11,390 nucleotides of DNA. It comes from Desulfobacteraceae bacterium. Lineage in GTDB: Bacteria > Desulfobacterota > DSM-4660 > Desulfatiglandales > Desulfatiglandaceae. Positions 1 through 5,209 of this stretch are shown here, one piece after another. The position numbers and the translations under genes are program-made. Each line of letters starts with the position of its first letter. Positions within the stretch are counted from its first letter, which is position 1. The notes below the pieces were generated by a model, which was given only the letters and a program-made list of their open reading frames with translations, was not told where the DNA came from and ran no database searches. The stretch is from NCBI GenBank assembly GCA_011042035.1, contig DQZA01000087.1, forward strand, positions 1 through 11,390, in the 5' to 3' direction.

Positions 1-307
1 CTAAAAATCTATAGCCCACGCTCTGAACGGCTTGTTTCACCGCCTGTTTATCTACCTCCTTAGAGCCCATCATCAAGCAGCGTTTCTCGCCTTTTTCATA
101 GGTCAGCTGCAGTGCCTCTTCCACATCCCTATATTCGTATCCAGCACCATCAAGTCCCTCAGGATATCCTAAGTCTTTTCCTTCAGGTACTTTAACCAGG
201 GTTTTACCTTTGCACTTGGGACAAATTATGGCCACCTTCTTACCCTTAGGGATTTTTTCATCTGGAATATTTAATCTTGCCTTGCATTGATTACACCTGA
301 CTTCCAT
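1..307 (-). CDS. MJ0042-type zinc-ribbon protein, C-terminus cut by window edge
   Basis: The frame opens with ATG at 307-305 and stays open to the window edge, giving 102 visible residues without a stop. A GGAG lies 7 nt before the ATG. Residues 5-8 (CNQC) and 29-32 (CPKC) form two Cys-x2-Cys pairs around a segment containing IPDEKIPKGKK, the signature of the MJ0042/zinc_ribbon_5 fold, which probably binds one zinc ion. After a Gly/Tyr-rich linker, residues from about 75 (KRCLMMGSKEVDKQAVKQAV) look like the first strand and helix of a receiver-like domain. In deltaproteobacteria such zinc ribbons are often fused to receiver-like or PilZ-like regions, but this C-terminal assignment is inference. 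The gene starts 104 bp after the pilU-like gene on the same strand, so a shared transcript and a pilus-related or signalling role are possible. The exact function is unknown. Confidence 0.75.
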   Translation of the reverse strand, partial: MEVRCNQCKARLNIPDEKIPKGKKVAIICPKCKGKTLVKVPEGKDLGYPEGLDGAGYEYRDVEEALQLTYEKGEKRCLMMGSKEVDKQAVKQAVQSVGYRFL

Positions 308-411
308 GGCCTTTCTCCGTGTCTCAAATCCTGCGGCTTTTAGGGTTCATGACACACGAAGATTCCGTAAAAGCTGGTACCTTCCATAAACATTTATAGA
401 TGTGTTCTGGA

Positions 412-1584
412 TTACCGGATATAGCGTTTCTCATAGTCAGTATCAATATCCAATCCCTCAATGGTTGTGGTTTTCTCGCCACGAGCAGCCTTGATGGAGT
501 CTATGGCACGACCAACTACCGCCTTACGAGAACAATAACTCAATGCAACCTCTTCTGTTATCAAGCCTTCTTTGTATAGTTCTACAATGGATTGATCAAA
601 GGTCATCATCCCGAATGGCTGGCTCGCCTCAATGATCTCATAGAAGGTTTTGCCCTCTGCTTCCCCGTGCAGAATAACGTCCTTGACCCGCAAGTTTGTC
701 TTCATAATCTCGAAGGCGGCAACGCGCCCCCCTCCCACCTTTGGCAATAACCTCTGACAAACCACCCATCGTAGGGTATCTGCGAGCCTTATCCTTATCT
801 GTTTCTCCTCATCCTGATTAAACATGCCCACAATCCTGTTTACCGTATGCCCTGCATTTACGGTATGGATTGTACTCAAGACAAGGTGGCCCGTCTCTGC
901 GGCTGACAGACCTATTTCCACTGTTTCGCGGTCCCTCATTTCGCCAACCAGGATAACCTTGGGAGCCTGCCGCAATGCCGCCCTGAGGCCGTTAGCGAAG
1001 GTGTCAAAGTCTACACCCAGTTCGCGTTGGTTGAATGTGGCCTTTTTCTGAGAATGCACATATTCAACAGGATCCTCCAGCGTCACTACATGCACTGCAT
1101 GCTTTTCATTTATCTCATTCAGCATTGCTGCCAGAGAGGTCGACTTACCTGTTCCGGTTGCCCCGGTTATAAGAATGATTCCATCTCGCTCTTCGGCCAT
1201 CTCGTAGAAGGCAGGTGGGAGACCAAGTTCTTCTATAGTAGGAACTCTGTTTGCCAACTGCCTCATAACCGTGGAGTAGCATCCCTTTTGGGAGAAGATG
1301 TTCACCCTGAAGCGAGCCTTGCCGGCGAGCTGGTAAGATATGTCGCACGAGCCCTCAGTAAGCAGTGTCTTTGTCAGGCCCCTGTCCCCATTTATCAGGT
1401 TTAGCGCAAAAACTTCTGCCTGAAACGGGGTAATCTTATGGATAGGGGGATCAATGGCAACCGGTTTTAACTCCCCGGAGCTTTCTACCTGAAAAGGTTT
1501 GTCTACTGTGATATTGAAGTCCGAAGCCTCCTCATGGGATTCCAGCATGGTGGTTAATATGTAATCTATCTGCTGCTTTCTCAT
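412..1584 (-). CDS. PilT/PilU-family type IV pilus retraction ATPase, divergent paralogue
   Basis: This 390-residue protein belongs to the hexameric secretion ATPases that power pilus disassembly at the inner-membrane base. Visible motifs are Walker A GATGTGKST (141-149), Asp box TLEDPVEY (168-175), Walker B ILVGEMRD with catalytic Glu (211-218), and His box TGHLVLSTIHT (231-241). Several positions drift from canonical PilT. The N-terminal SDLH motif reads SDFN (21-24). The usual EDPD before Walker B reads QAPK (206-209). The AIRNLIRE retraction motif is degenerate (around 299-308), and there is a charged C-terminal extension. This fits a PilU-like accessory ATPase, which in other bacteria depends on PilT for retraction. 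A GAGG lies 7 nt before the ATG. It follows pilT with a 211-bp repeat-rich gap. The family call is secure; PilU orthology is inferred, so no symbol is given. Confidence 0.9.
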   Translation of the reverse strand: MRKQQIDYILTTMLESHEEASDFNITVDKPFQVESSGELKPVAIDPPIHKITPFQAEVFALNLINGDRGLTKTLLTEGSCDISYQLAGKARFRVNIFSQKGCYSTVMRQLANRVPTIEELGLPPAFYEMAEERDGIILITGATGTGKSTSLAAMLNEINEKHAVHVVTLEDPVEYVHSQKKATFNQRELGVDFDTFANGLRAALRQAPKVILVGEMRDRETVEIGLSAAETGHLVLSTIHTVNAGHTVNRIVGMFNQDEEKQIRIRLADTLRWVVCQRLLPKVGGGRVAAFEIMKTNLRVKDVILHGEAEGKTFYEIIEASQPFGMMTFDQSIVELYKEGLITEEVALSYCSRKAVVGRAIDSIKAARGEKTTTIEGLDIDTDYEKRYIR

Positions 1585-1613
1585 TTCCCAACCTCACAAT
1601 GTGCGTTTATTCA

Positions 1614-1670
1614 GCCCATTGGGTCTATTGAGCCATTGAGTCGCTGGGTCATCGAATCTTTGAGCGACTA
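1614..1670. repeat. Degenerate octamer tandem repeat between the two pilus ATPase genes
   Basis: About seven units of 8 bp (one of 9 bp) run head to tail with a loose consensus AGTCATTG, for example AGCCATTG (1631-1638), AGTCGCTG (1639-1646) and GGTCATCG (1647-1654). The units are strongly diverged. The tract starts about 30 bp upstream of the pilU-like start codon on the minus strand. I know of no named family for it. Confidence 0.5.
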
Positions 1671-1713
1671 AGGATAGCCCTAGCCAGTCTCTCCATTCAA
1701 TTGTTTTCCCTTT

Positions 1714-1797
1714 TTGCCTTCAGCCTTTTGCCTTGTCCCTTTCCTCCTTCACCTTCTGCATCGTGCCTAATGCCTCAAGCCTATCGCCTGCTTCCTT
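1714..1797. repeat. Degenerate heptamer tandem repeat (NNGCCTN) after pilT
   Basis: Twelve consecutive 7-bp units keep phase without an indel: TTGCCTT, CAGCCTT, TTGCCTT, GTCCCTT, then diverged units, then GTGCCTA, ATGCCTC, AAGCCTA, TCGCCTG, CTTCCTT. The tract abuts and slightly enters the pilT stop codon (1798-1796). The same heptamer in cleaner form occurs at 11362-11389. No hairpin typical of a terminator is apparent in it. Confidence 0.6.
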
Positions 1798-2878
1798 ACA
1801 CCTCCGTAAAATCAGCAGGTGGATTCTTTAGGAAAGGCATAAATCGCGATTTTTCTATGCACTTCATATAGGCATCATCAGCGCTAATAATACCCTTTTT
1901 CATAAGATCCATTATCGCGTCATCAAGGCTCTGCATTCCATATTTTTTCCCGGTTTGTATCATCGAGGGAATTTGGAATGTCTTCCCTTCCCTGATAAGG
2001 TTTCGTACCGCAGGTGTCGCTATCATAATCTCTAGGGCTGCTACCCTGCCTCTTCGGTCAATTCTACGGAACAATGTCTGTGATATAACTGCCCTGATTC
2101 CATCAGCCAAGGTATTACGTATTTGCTCCTGCTGGCTCATGGGAAAAACTTCTATAATTCTATCCACGGTCTTTGCTGCGCTTGTGGTATGTAGCGTAGC
2201 AAACACCAAGTGACCAGTGGCCGATGCTTCAATGGCAAGCGAAATGGTCTCCAGATCCCGCATTTCGCCCACTAGAATTATGTCAGGGTCTTCGCGAAGG
2301 GCCCCTCTCAGGGCAGCGGAAAACGAGCGCGTATGAATACCCACTTCCCTCTGGTTGATTATAGCCTTTTGACTCTTATGAACAAATTCTATGGGATCTT
2401 CTATGGTTAAGATGTGATCTTTCCTCGTAATATTTGCCTCATGAATGATCGCAGCCAGAGTAGTTGACTTACCACTTCCCGTAGGACCCGTAACCAGTAC
2501 AAGCCCTCTTGGGAGTGTGGCTAGCCTTTTTATGACAGGGGGGAACCCAAGTTCATCGCAAGTTTGGATTTCTGAAGGGATCTGCCGGAAAACCGCGCCC
2601 ACACCATTCTTCTGTTGAAAAAAATTTGCTCTATACCTAGCAAGGCCCGGTATCTCGTAGGCGAAATCTACGTCTCCAGTTTCCTCAAATACCTTCACGC
2701 GCTCCTCAGGGGCTATTTCGTAAAGCATTGATTTCAATGTGTCATTGTCTAGTGGCTTGAATTTTACTCTCTCCAATTCCCCATCTATTCGCAGTACTGG
2801 TTGCTGACCTGCAACAAGATGGAGGTCCGAGGCCCCTTTTTCATTCATAAGCTTGAAAAATGCATCAATCTGAGCCAT
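1796..2878 (-). CDS. pilT: PilT, type IV pilus retraction (twitching) ATPase
   Basis: This 360-residue protein has every canonical PilT motif in order: N-terminal ASDLHLVAGQ (16-25), Walker A GPTGSGKST (131-139), Asp box TIEDPIEF (158-165), EDPD followed by Walker B IILVGEMRD (196-208, catalytic Glu205), His box TGHLVFATLHT (221-231) and the retraction motif AVRNLIRE (290-297). PilT hexamers at the inner-membrane platform hydrolyse ATP to depolymerise pilin and retract the pilus. Length is close to the usual 340-370. The start is supported by GGAGG 5 nt before the ATG. It is the first gene of a minus-strand block followed by a divergent paralogue and a zinc-ribbon protein. A sigma-54 promoter lies upstream (2955-2970), so expression probably depends on RpoN and an activator. 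The assignment is firm. Confidence 0.97.
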   Translation of the reverse strand: MAQIDAFFKLMNEKGASDLHLVAGQQPVLRIDGELERVKFKPLDNDTLKSMLYEIAPEERVKVFEETGDVDFAYEIPGLARYRANFFQQKNGVGAVFRQIPSEIQTCDELGFPPVIKRLATLPRGLVLVTGPTGSGKSTTLAAIIHEANITRKDHILTIEDPIEFVHKSQKAIINQREVGIHTRSFSAALRGALREDPDIILVGEMRDLETISLAIEASATGHLVFATLHTTSAAKTVDRIIEVFPMSQQEQIRNTLADGIRAVISQTLFRRIDRRGRVAALEIMIATPAVRNLIREGKTFQIPSMIQTGKKYGMQSLDDAIMDLMKKGIISADDAYMKCIEKSRFMPFLKNPPADFTEV

Positions 2879-2954
2879 GGATTCCTCCTCAATTTTAAGT
2901 GAGATCTCTGCGGAATAAACAATGTCGAATGTTTCACTCGACTGTGGTTATTTT

Positions 2955-2970
2955 TGCAACACATGTGCCA
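2955..2970 (-). promoter_or_regulatory. Sigma-54 (RpoN) -24/-12 promoter for pilT
   Basis: Read on the minus strand the site is TGGCACATGTGTTGCA. It matches the sigma-54 consensus TGGCACG-N4-TTGCA at every defined position except the seventh (A for G), with GG and GC at the correct 10-bp offset. The predicted start is near 2944, leaving a leader of about 66 nt to the pilT ATG. The dependence on RpoN is predicted from sequence only. Confidence 0.8.
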
Positions 2971-3035
2971 TCGTTCTAGTCATTTGAAAATATGTTAAAC
3001 ATCAGTGAAACAGCCGGCCCTTATTCAATAAATTT

Positions 3036-3049
3036 GGTCACTTGTCACC
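3036..3049. promoter_or_regulatory. Imperfect dyad, possible enhancer site upstream of the pilT promoter
   Basis: GGTCACTTGTCACC is an imperfect palindrome (outer GGT/ACC and inner AC/GT match) centred about 98 bp upstream of the predicted pilT start, a normal distance for a bacterial enhancer-binding protein. No known consensus is matched and short dyads arise by chance, so this is a weak candidate. Confidence 0.25.
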
Positions 3050-3189
3050 TTTTTAATCGGCTATTAACCACGGTTTCTTCACGCTCTTCTGACACTTTTG
3101 TGCAAATTTTTGACATCTTCCTCTGAAAGCCACTCCCACTCAACAATCCCTTTTACTGATTTACTGATTCAAATTCAATAAACTTTTCA

Positions 3190-3219
3190 TTGACAATGGC
3201 CCGGTAGCTAGGATAGCAT
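3190..3219 (+). promoter_or_regulatory. Sigma-70-type promoter for panB-panE
   Basis: A perfect -35 hexamer TTGACA (3190-3195) is followed after 18 bp by TAGCAT (3214-3219), a 4/6 match to TATAAT. Transcription would start near 3226, giving a leader of about 190 nt before panB. No competing promoter on this strand is as good. Confidence 0.6.
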
Positions 3220-3231
3220 CTTCACAAAATA

Positions 3232-3268
3232 GGCAGGGTGATCTAGAAACAAAGGAGGACACCCAGCC
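3232..3268 (+). ncRNA. Leader hairpin with two A-A mismatches, candidate 'pan' RNA motif
   Basis: GGC (3232-3234) pairs with GCC (3266-3268), GGGTG (3236-3240) with CACCC (3260-3264), and TCT (3242-3244) with AGG (3256-3258, one T-G wobble). Two unpaired adenosine pairs, A3235/A3265 and A3241/A3259, sit symmetrically on either side of the five-base-pair stem, and the loop is 11 nt. The published pan RNA motif is a hairpin with two conserved bulged adenosines, found in leaders of pantothenate genes in Firmicutes, Chloroflexi and deltaproteobacteria, often in tandem. The geometry and the panB location fit. I recall the motif only in outline, I found no clear second copy, and no covariance model was run. 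Confidence 0.5.
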
Positions 3269-3317
3269 ACTAGGACAAGGTTCGAGAAGGTGGGATCGCC
3301 TGGATCACCCATTGGGG

Positions 3318-3367
3318 TTGACCGGGACGGTCAAATAAGACCAAGAAGCATGTGGAAAATGGGTCTT
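3318..3367 (+). promoter_or_regulatory. Alternating GACC/GGTC elements, possible antiterminator switch
   Basis: TTGACC (3318-3323) pairs perfectly with GGTCAA (3329-3334). AAGACC (3337-3342) pairs perfectly with GGTCTT (3362-3367), which is the 5' arm of the terminator. GGTC (3329-3332) can instead pair with GACC (3339-3342). These helices are mutually exclusive, so folding upstream could decide whether the terminator forms. This is read from complementarity alone. Confidence 0.4.
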
Positions 3368-3395
3368 TCGGTGGTCCTACCGGAAGGCCTTTTTT
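3362..3395 (+). terminator. Intrinsic terminator (attenuator) in the panB leader
   Basis: GGTCTTTCGGT (3362-3372) pairs over 11 bp, including two G-U pairs, with ACCGGAAGGCC (3379-3389) across a 6-nt loop, followed at once by six T (3390-3395). The T run ends 18 nt before the panB ATG and shortly before its ribosome binding site. No gene lies upstream on this strand within the divergent region, so the terminator is best explained as a control point for panBE. Confidence 0.75.
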
Positions 3396-3413
3396 AATGG
3401 AAAGGAGAAAAAA

Positions 3414-4247
3414 ATGGAAAGAAAGAAAGTCACGATTGCGGATCTCCAGAGAAAAAAACAAAATAAACAGAAGATTACCATGGTAACCGCGTACGATTAC
3501 CCAACGGCAAGCCTGGTCGATCAGGCTGGTATAGATACCATCCTCGTGGGTGACTCCTTGGGTATGGTAGTACTGGGTTATGAGTCCACAGTGCCAGTAA
3601 CAATGGAAGAAATGATCCATCATTGCAAGGCCGTAAGCCGGGGTGCGAAACATAGTTTTATAATCGGAGACATGCCTTTCATGTCGTATCACACCAGCGT
3701 GGAAAGGGCCATTGAAAACGCGGGCAGGTTTATAAAGGAGGCGGGCTGTGACTGTGTAAAACTTGAAGGGGGATCAGAGATGGCCCATGTGGTTAAGGCC
3801 ATAGTTGATGTGGGGATTCCCGTATGCGCCCATATTGGCCTGACCCCCCAGACAGCAACAAAACTGAGTGGTTTTAAGGTACAAGGCAAAGACGCTGAGA
3901 GTGCAAAGGCCCTGGTTCAGTCCGCCAAGGACTTGGAGAAGTCTGGAGCCTTCATGATTGTAATGGAATGCATTCCCGATCTGCTGGCTTCAATGATCAC
4001 CGACCAGTTGACCATTCCCACCATTGGCATTGGTGCTGGGAAGGACTGCGACGGCCAGGTATTGGTATACCATGATCTTGTAGGCCTTTTTGAACGCTTT
4101 ACCCCAAAATTTGTCAAGCAATACATTAACCTCTCACCCCAAATAAAGGACGCACTGGAGCAGTATAAGAAAGAGGTAGACGAAGGCGTCTTTCCAGGGC
4201 CAGAGCATAGCTTCGCAATGAGCCCTGAAGAGGCCAGTAAGATATAA
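3414..4247 (+). CDS. panB: PanB, 3-methyl-2-oxobutanoate hydroxymethyltransferase
   Basis: PanB transfers a hydroxymethyl group from 5,10-methylenetetrahydrofolate to 2-oxoisovalerate, giving ketopantoate, the first committed step of pantothenate (vitamin B5) and CoA synthesis. The cytoplasmic enzyme is a metal-dependent TIM barrel. Its 277 residues are close to the family length and keep the hallmarks: VGDSLGMV with metal ligand Asp47 (45-52), GDMPF with Asp86 (85-89), KLEGG (116-120), HIGLTPQ (140-146), ECIP with catalytic Glu185 (185-188), and TIGIGAG followed by CDGQVLV (203-218). The start is fixed by GGAG at 3404-3407, 6 nt from the ATG. An upstream ATG at 3397 is out of frame. The gene leads a two-gene operon with panE, and its leader carries a terminator and a structured hairpin, so attenuation by pathway product or CoA status is plausible but inferred. 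Confidence 0.97.
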   Translation: MERKKVTIADLQRKKQNKQKITMVTAYDYPTASLVDQAGIDTILVGDSLGMVVLGYESTVPVTMEEMIHHCKAVSRGAKHSFIIGDMPFMSYHTSVERAIENAGRFIKEAGCDCVKLEGGSEMAHVVKAIVDVGIPVCAHIGLTPQTATKLSGFKVQGKDAESAKALVQSAKDLEKSGAFMIVMECIPDLLASMITDQLTIPTIGIGAGKDCDGQVLVYHDLVGLFERFTPKFVKQYINLSPQIKDALEQYKKEVDEGVFPGPEHSFAMSPEEASKI

Positions 4248-4277
4248 CGAATGCCACTCAGGTATTAGGAGGTATTG

Positions 4278-5201
4278 ATGAAAATTGCTTGCATAGGTCC
4301 TGGCGCCATGGGGTGCCTTTTTGCAGCCTCACTCAAGAGGGCTGGCAATGACGTTATCTTGATGGATTATAAAGAAGACCGGGCAAGATTTCTTAATGCC
4401 AATGGAATACACGTAGAAGGTGTAACGGGAAGTTTCCACGAGATGGTTCCTGTGGAAATCCACCCGGATCTGCGTGATGCAGATCTGGTTCTAGTGTGTG
4501 TCAAGGCCATGAAAACCGAAGAAGTGGCCCATGTCCTCGCCCAAGGCATCGGCGAGGAAACCATTGTTGCCTCTCTTCAAAATGGCGTTGGAAATATGGA
4601 AACGCTCTCCCGCCTGCTGGGCGAGCCAAGGGTTCTGGGGGGTACCACTTCAGAAGGAGCTACCTTACTGGCACCCGGGCACGTCCGGCACGCAGGGCGT
4701 GGCCAAACCTTCATTGGAGCAGCAACGGAAGAGCATCCTGCCTTGCCCAATGTTTCATCCATGCTAGAAAGAGCGGGGTTTTATACCGAGGTGTCCCGAA
4801 ACATACAAGGCCTCATCTGGGGCAAACTCCTGGTAAACGTTGGTATAAATGCCCTCACTGCCATCACGCACTTACGAAACGGGGCTCTTCCTGAGCTTGA
4901 GGAAACGAGGAGATTGATGACACTTGCGGTAGGCGAAGCCGCACAAATTGCAAAAGCCAAGGGCATAGCCCTGCCCTATGATGATCCCATAGGACGAGTT
5001 ATAGAGGTATGTGGTGCAACGTCGGGTAATGTGGCTTCCATGTTACAGGACGTTCTGAACAAGAGGCCAACAGAAATAGATTTTATCAATGGAGCAATTT
5101 CAAGGGAAGCCAGACAGCTGGGAATTCCAACCCCGGTAAACGACACCCTTGCGTCGCTCGTGAAGGCAATTGAGAAGACTTACATGGAACAGGTGTTTTA
5201 A
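4278..5201 (+). CDS. panE: PanE-type 2-dehydropantoate 2-reductase (ketopantoate reductase)
   Basis: The enzyme reduces ketopantoate to pantoate with NADPH, directly after PanB. The 307-residue protein begins with the dinucleotide-binding motif GPGAMG (7-12). It then has VKAMKTEEV (75-83), SLQNGVGN (99-106), GLIWGKLLVNVGINALTAI with the probable catalytic Lys183 (178-196), and the C-terminal RPTEIDFINGAI with Glu267 (263-274). Length and domain order are normal for the family. ATG 4278 is preferred over the TTG at 4275 because AGGAGG (4267-4272) is 5 nt from it. It starts 30 bp after panB stops, so the two are almost surely co-transcribed. No panC or panD is in view, so the pathway is completed elsewhere. 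Its stop lies only 8 nt from the convergent glnD stop. Confidence 0.95.
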   Translation: MKIACIGPGAMGCLFAASLKRAGNDVILMDYKEDRARFLNANGIHVEGVTGSFHEMVPVEIHPDLRDADLVLVCVKAMKTEEVAHVLAQGIGEETIVASLQNGVGNMETLSRLLGEPRVLGGTTSEGATLLAPGHVRHAGRGQTFIGAATEEHPALPNVSSMLERAGFYTEVSRNIQGLIWGKLLVNVGINALTAITHLRNGALPELEETRRLMTLAVGEAAQIAKAKGIALPYDDPIGRVIEVCGATSGNVASMLQDVLNKRPTEIDFINGAISREARQLGIPTPVNDTLASLVKAIEKTYMEQVF

Positions 5202-5209
5202 AGGAAAGT

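Noticed and set aside
308..411. Small inverted repeat ACAT/ATGT near 390-405 as a terminator after the pilU-like gene
   Set aside because: The stem is only 4-5 A/T-rich pairs and no T tract follows.
504..520. TGGCACG as a possible sigma-54 -24 element
   Set aside because: No TTGC follows at the required spacing and the site lies inside the pilU-like coding sequence.
1027..1404. 125-codon open frame on the plus strand inside the pilU-like gene
   Set aside because: It is a reverse-frame shadow of the conserved Walker A and Asp box region of the ATPase.
3099..3114. TGT...ACA as a NifA-type enhancer site upstream of pilT
   Set aside because: The spacing is 11 rather than the required 10 bases, so it does not fit the NifA consensus.
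3397..3413. Upstream ATG overlapping the panB ribosome binding site
   Set aside because: It is out of frame with panB, gives a short basic peptide, and has no Shine-Dalgarno since it follows directly on the terminator T run.
3270..3692. 140-codon open frame on the minus strand across the panB leader and 5' end
   Set aside because: It is antisense to the leader, the terminator and panB, has no recognisable domain and no sensible start signal. PanB on the plus strand is unambiguous.
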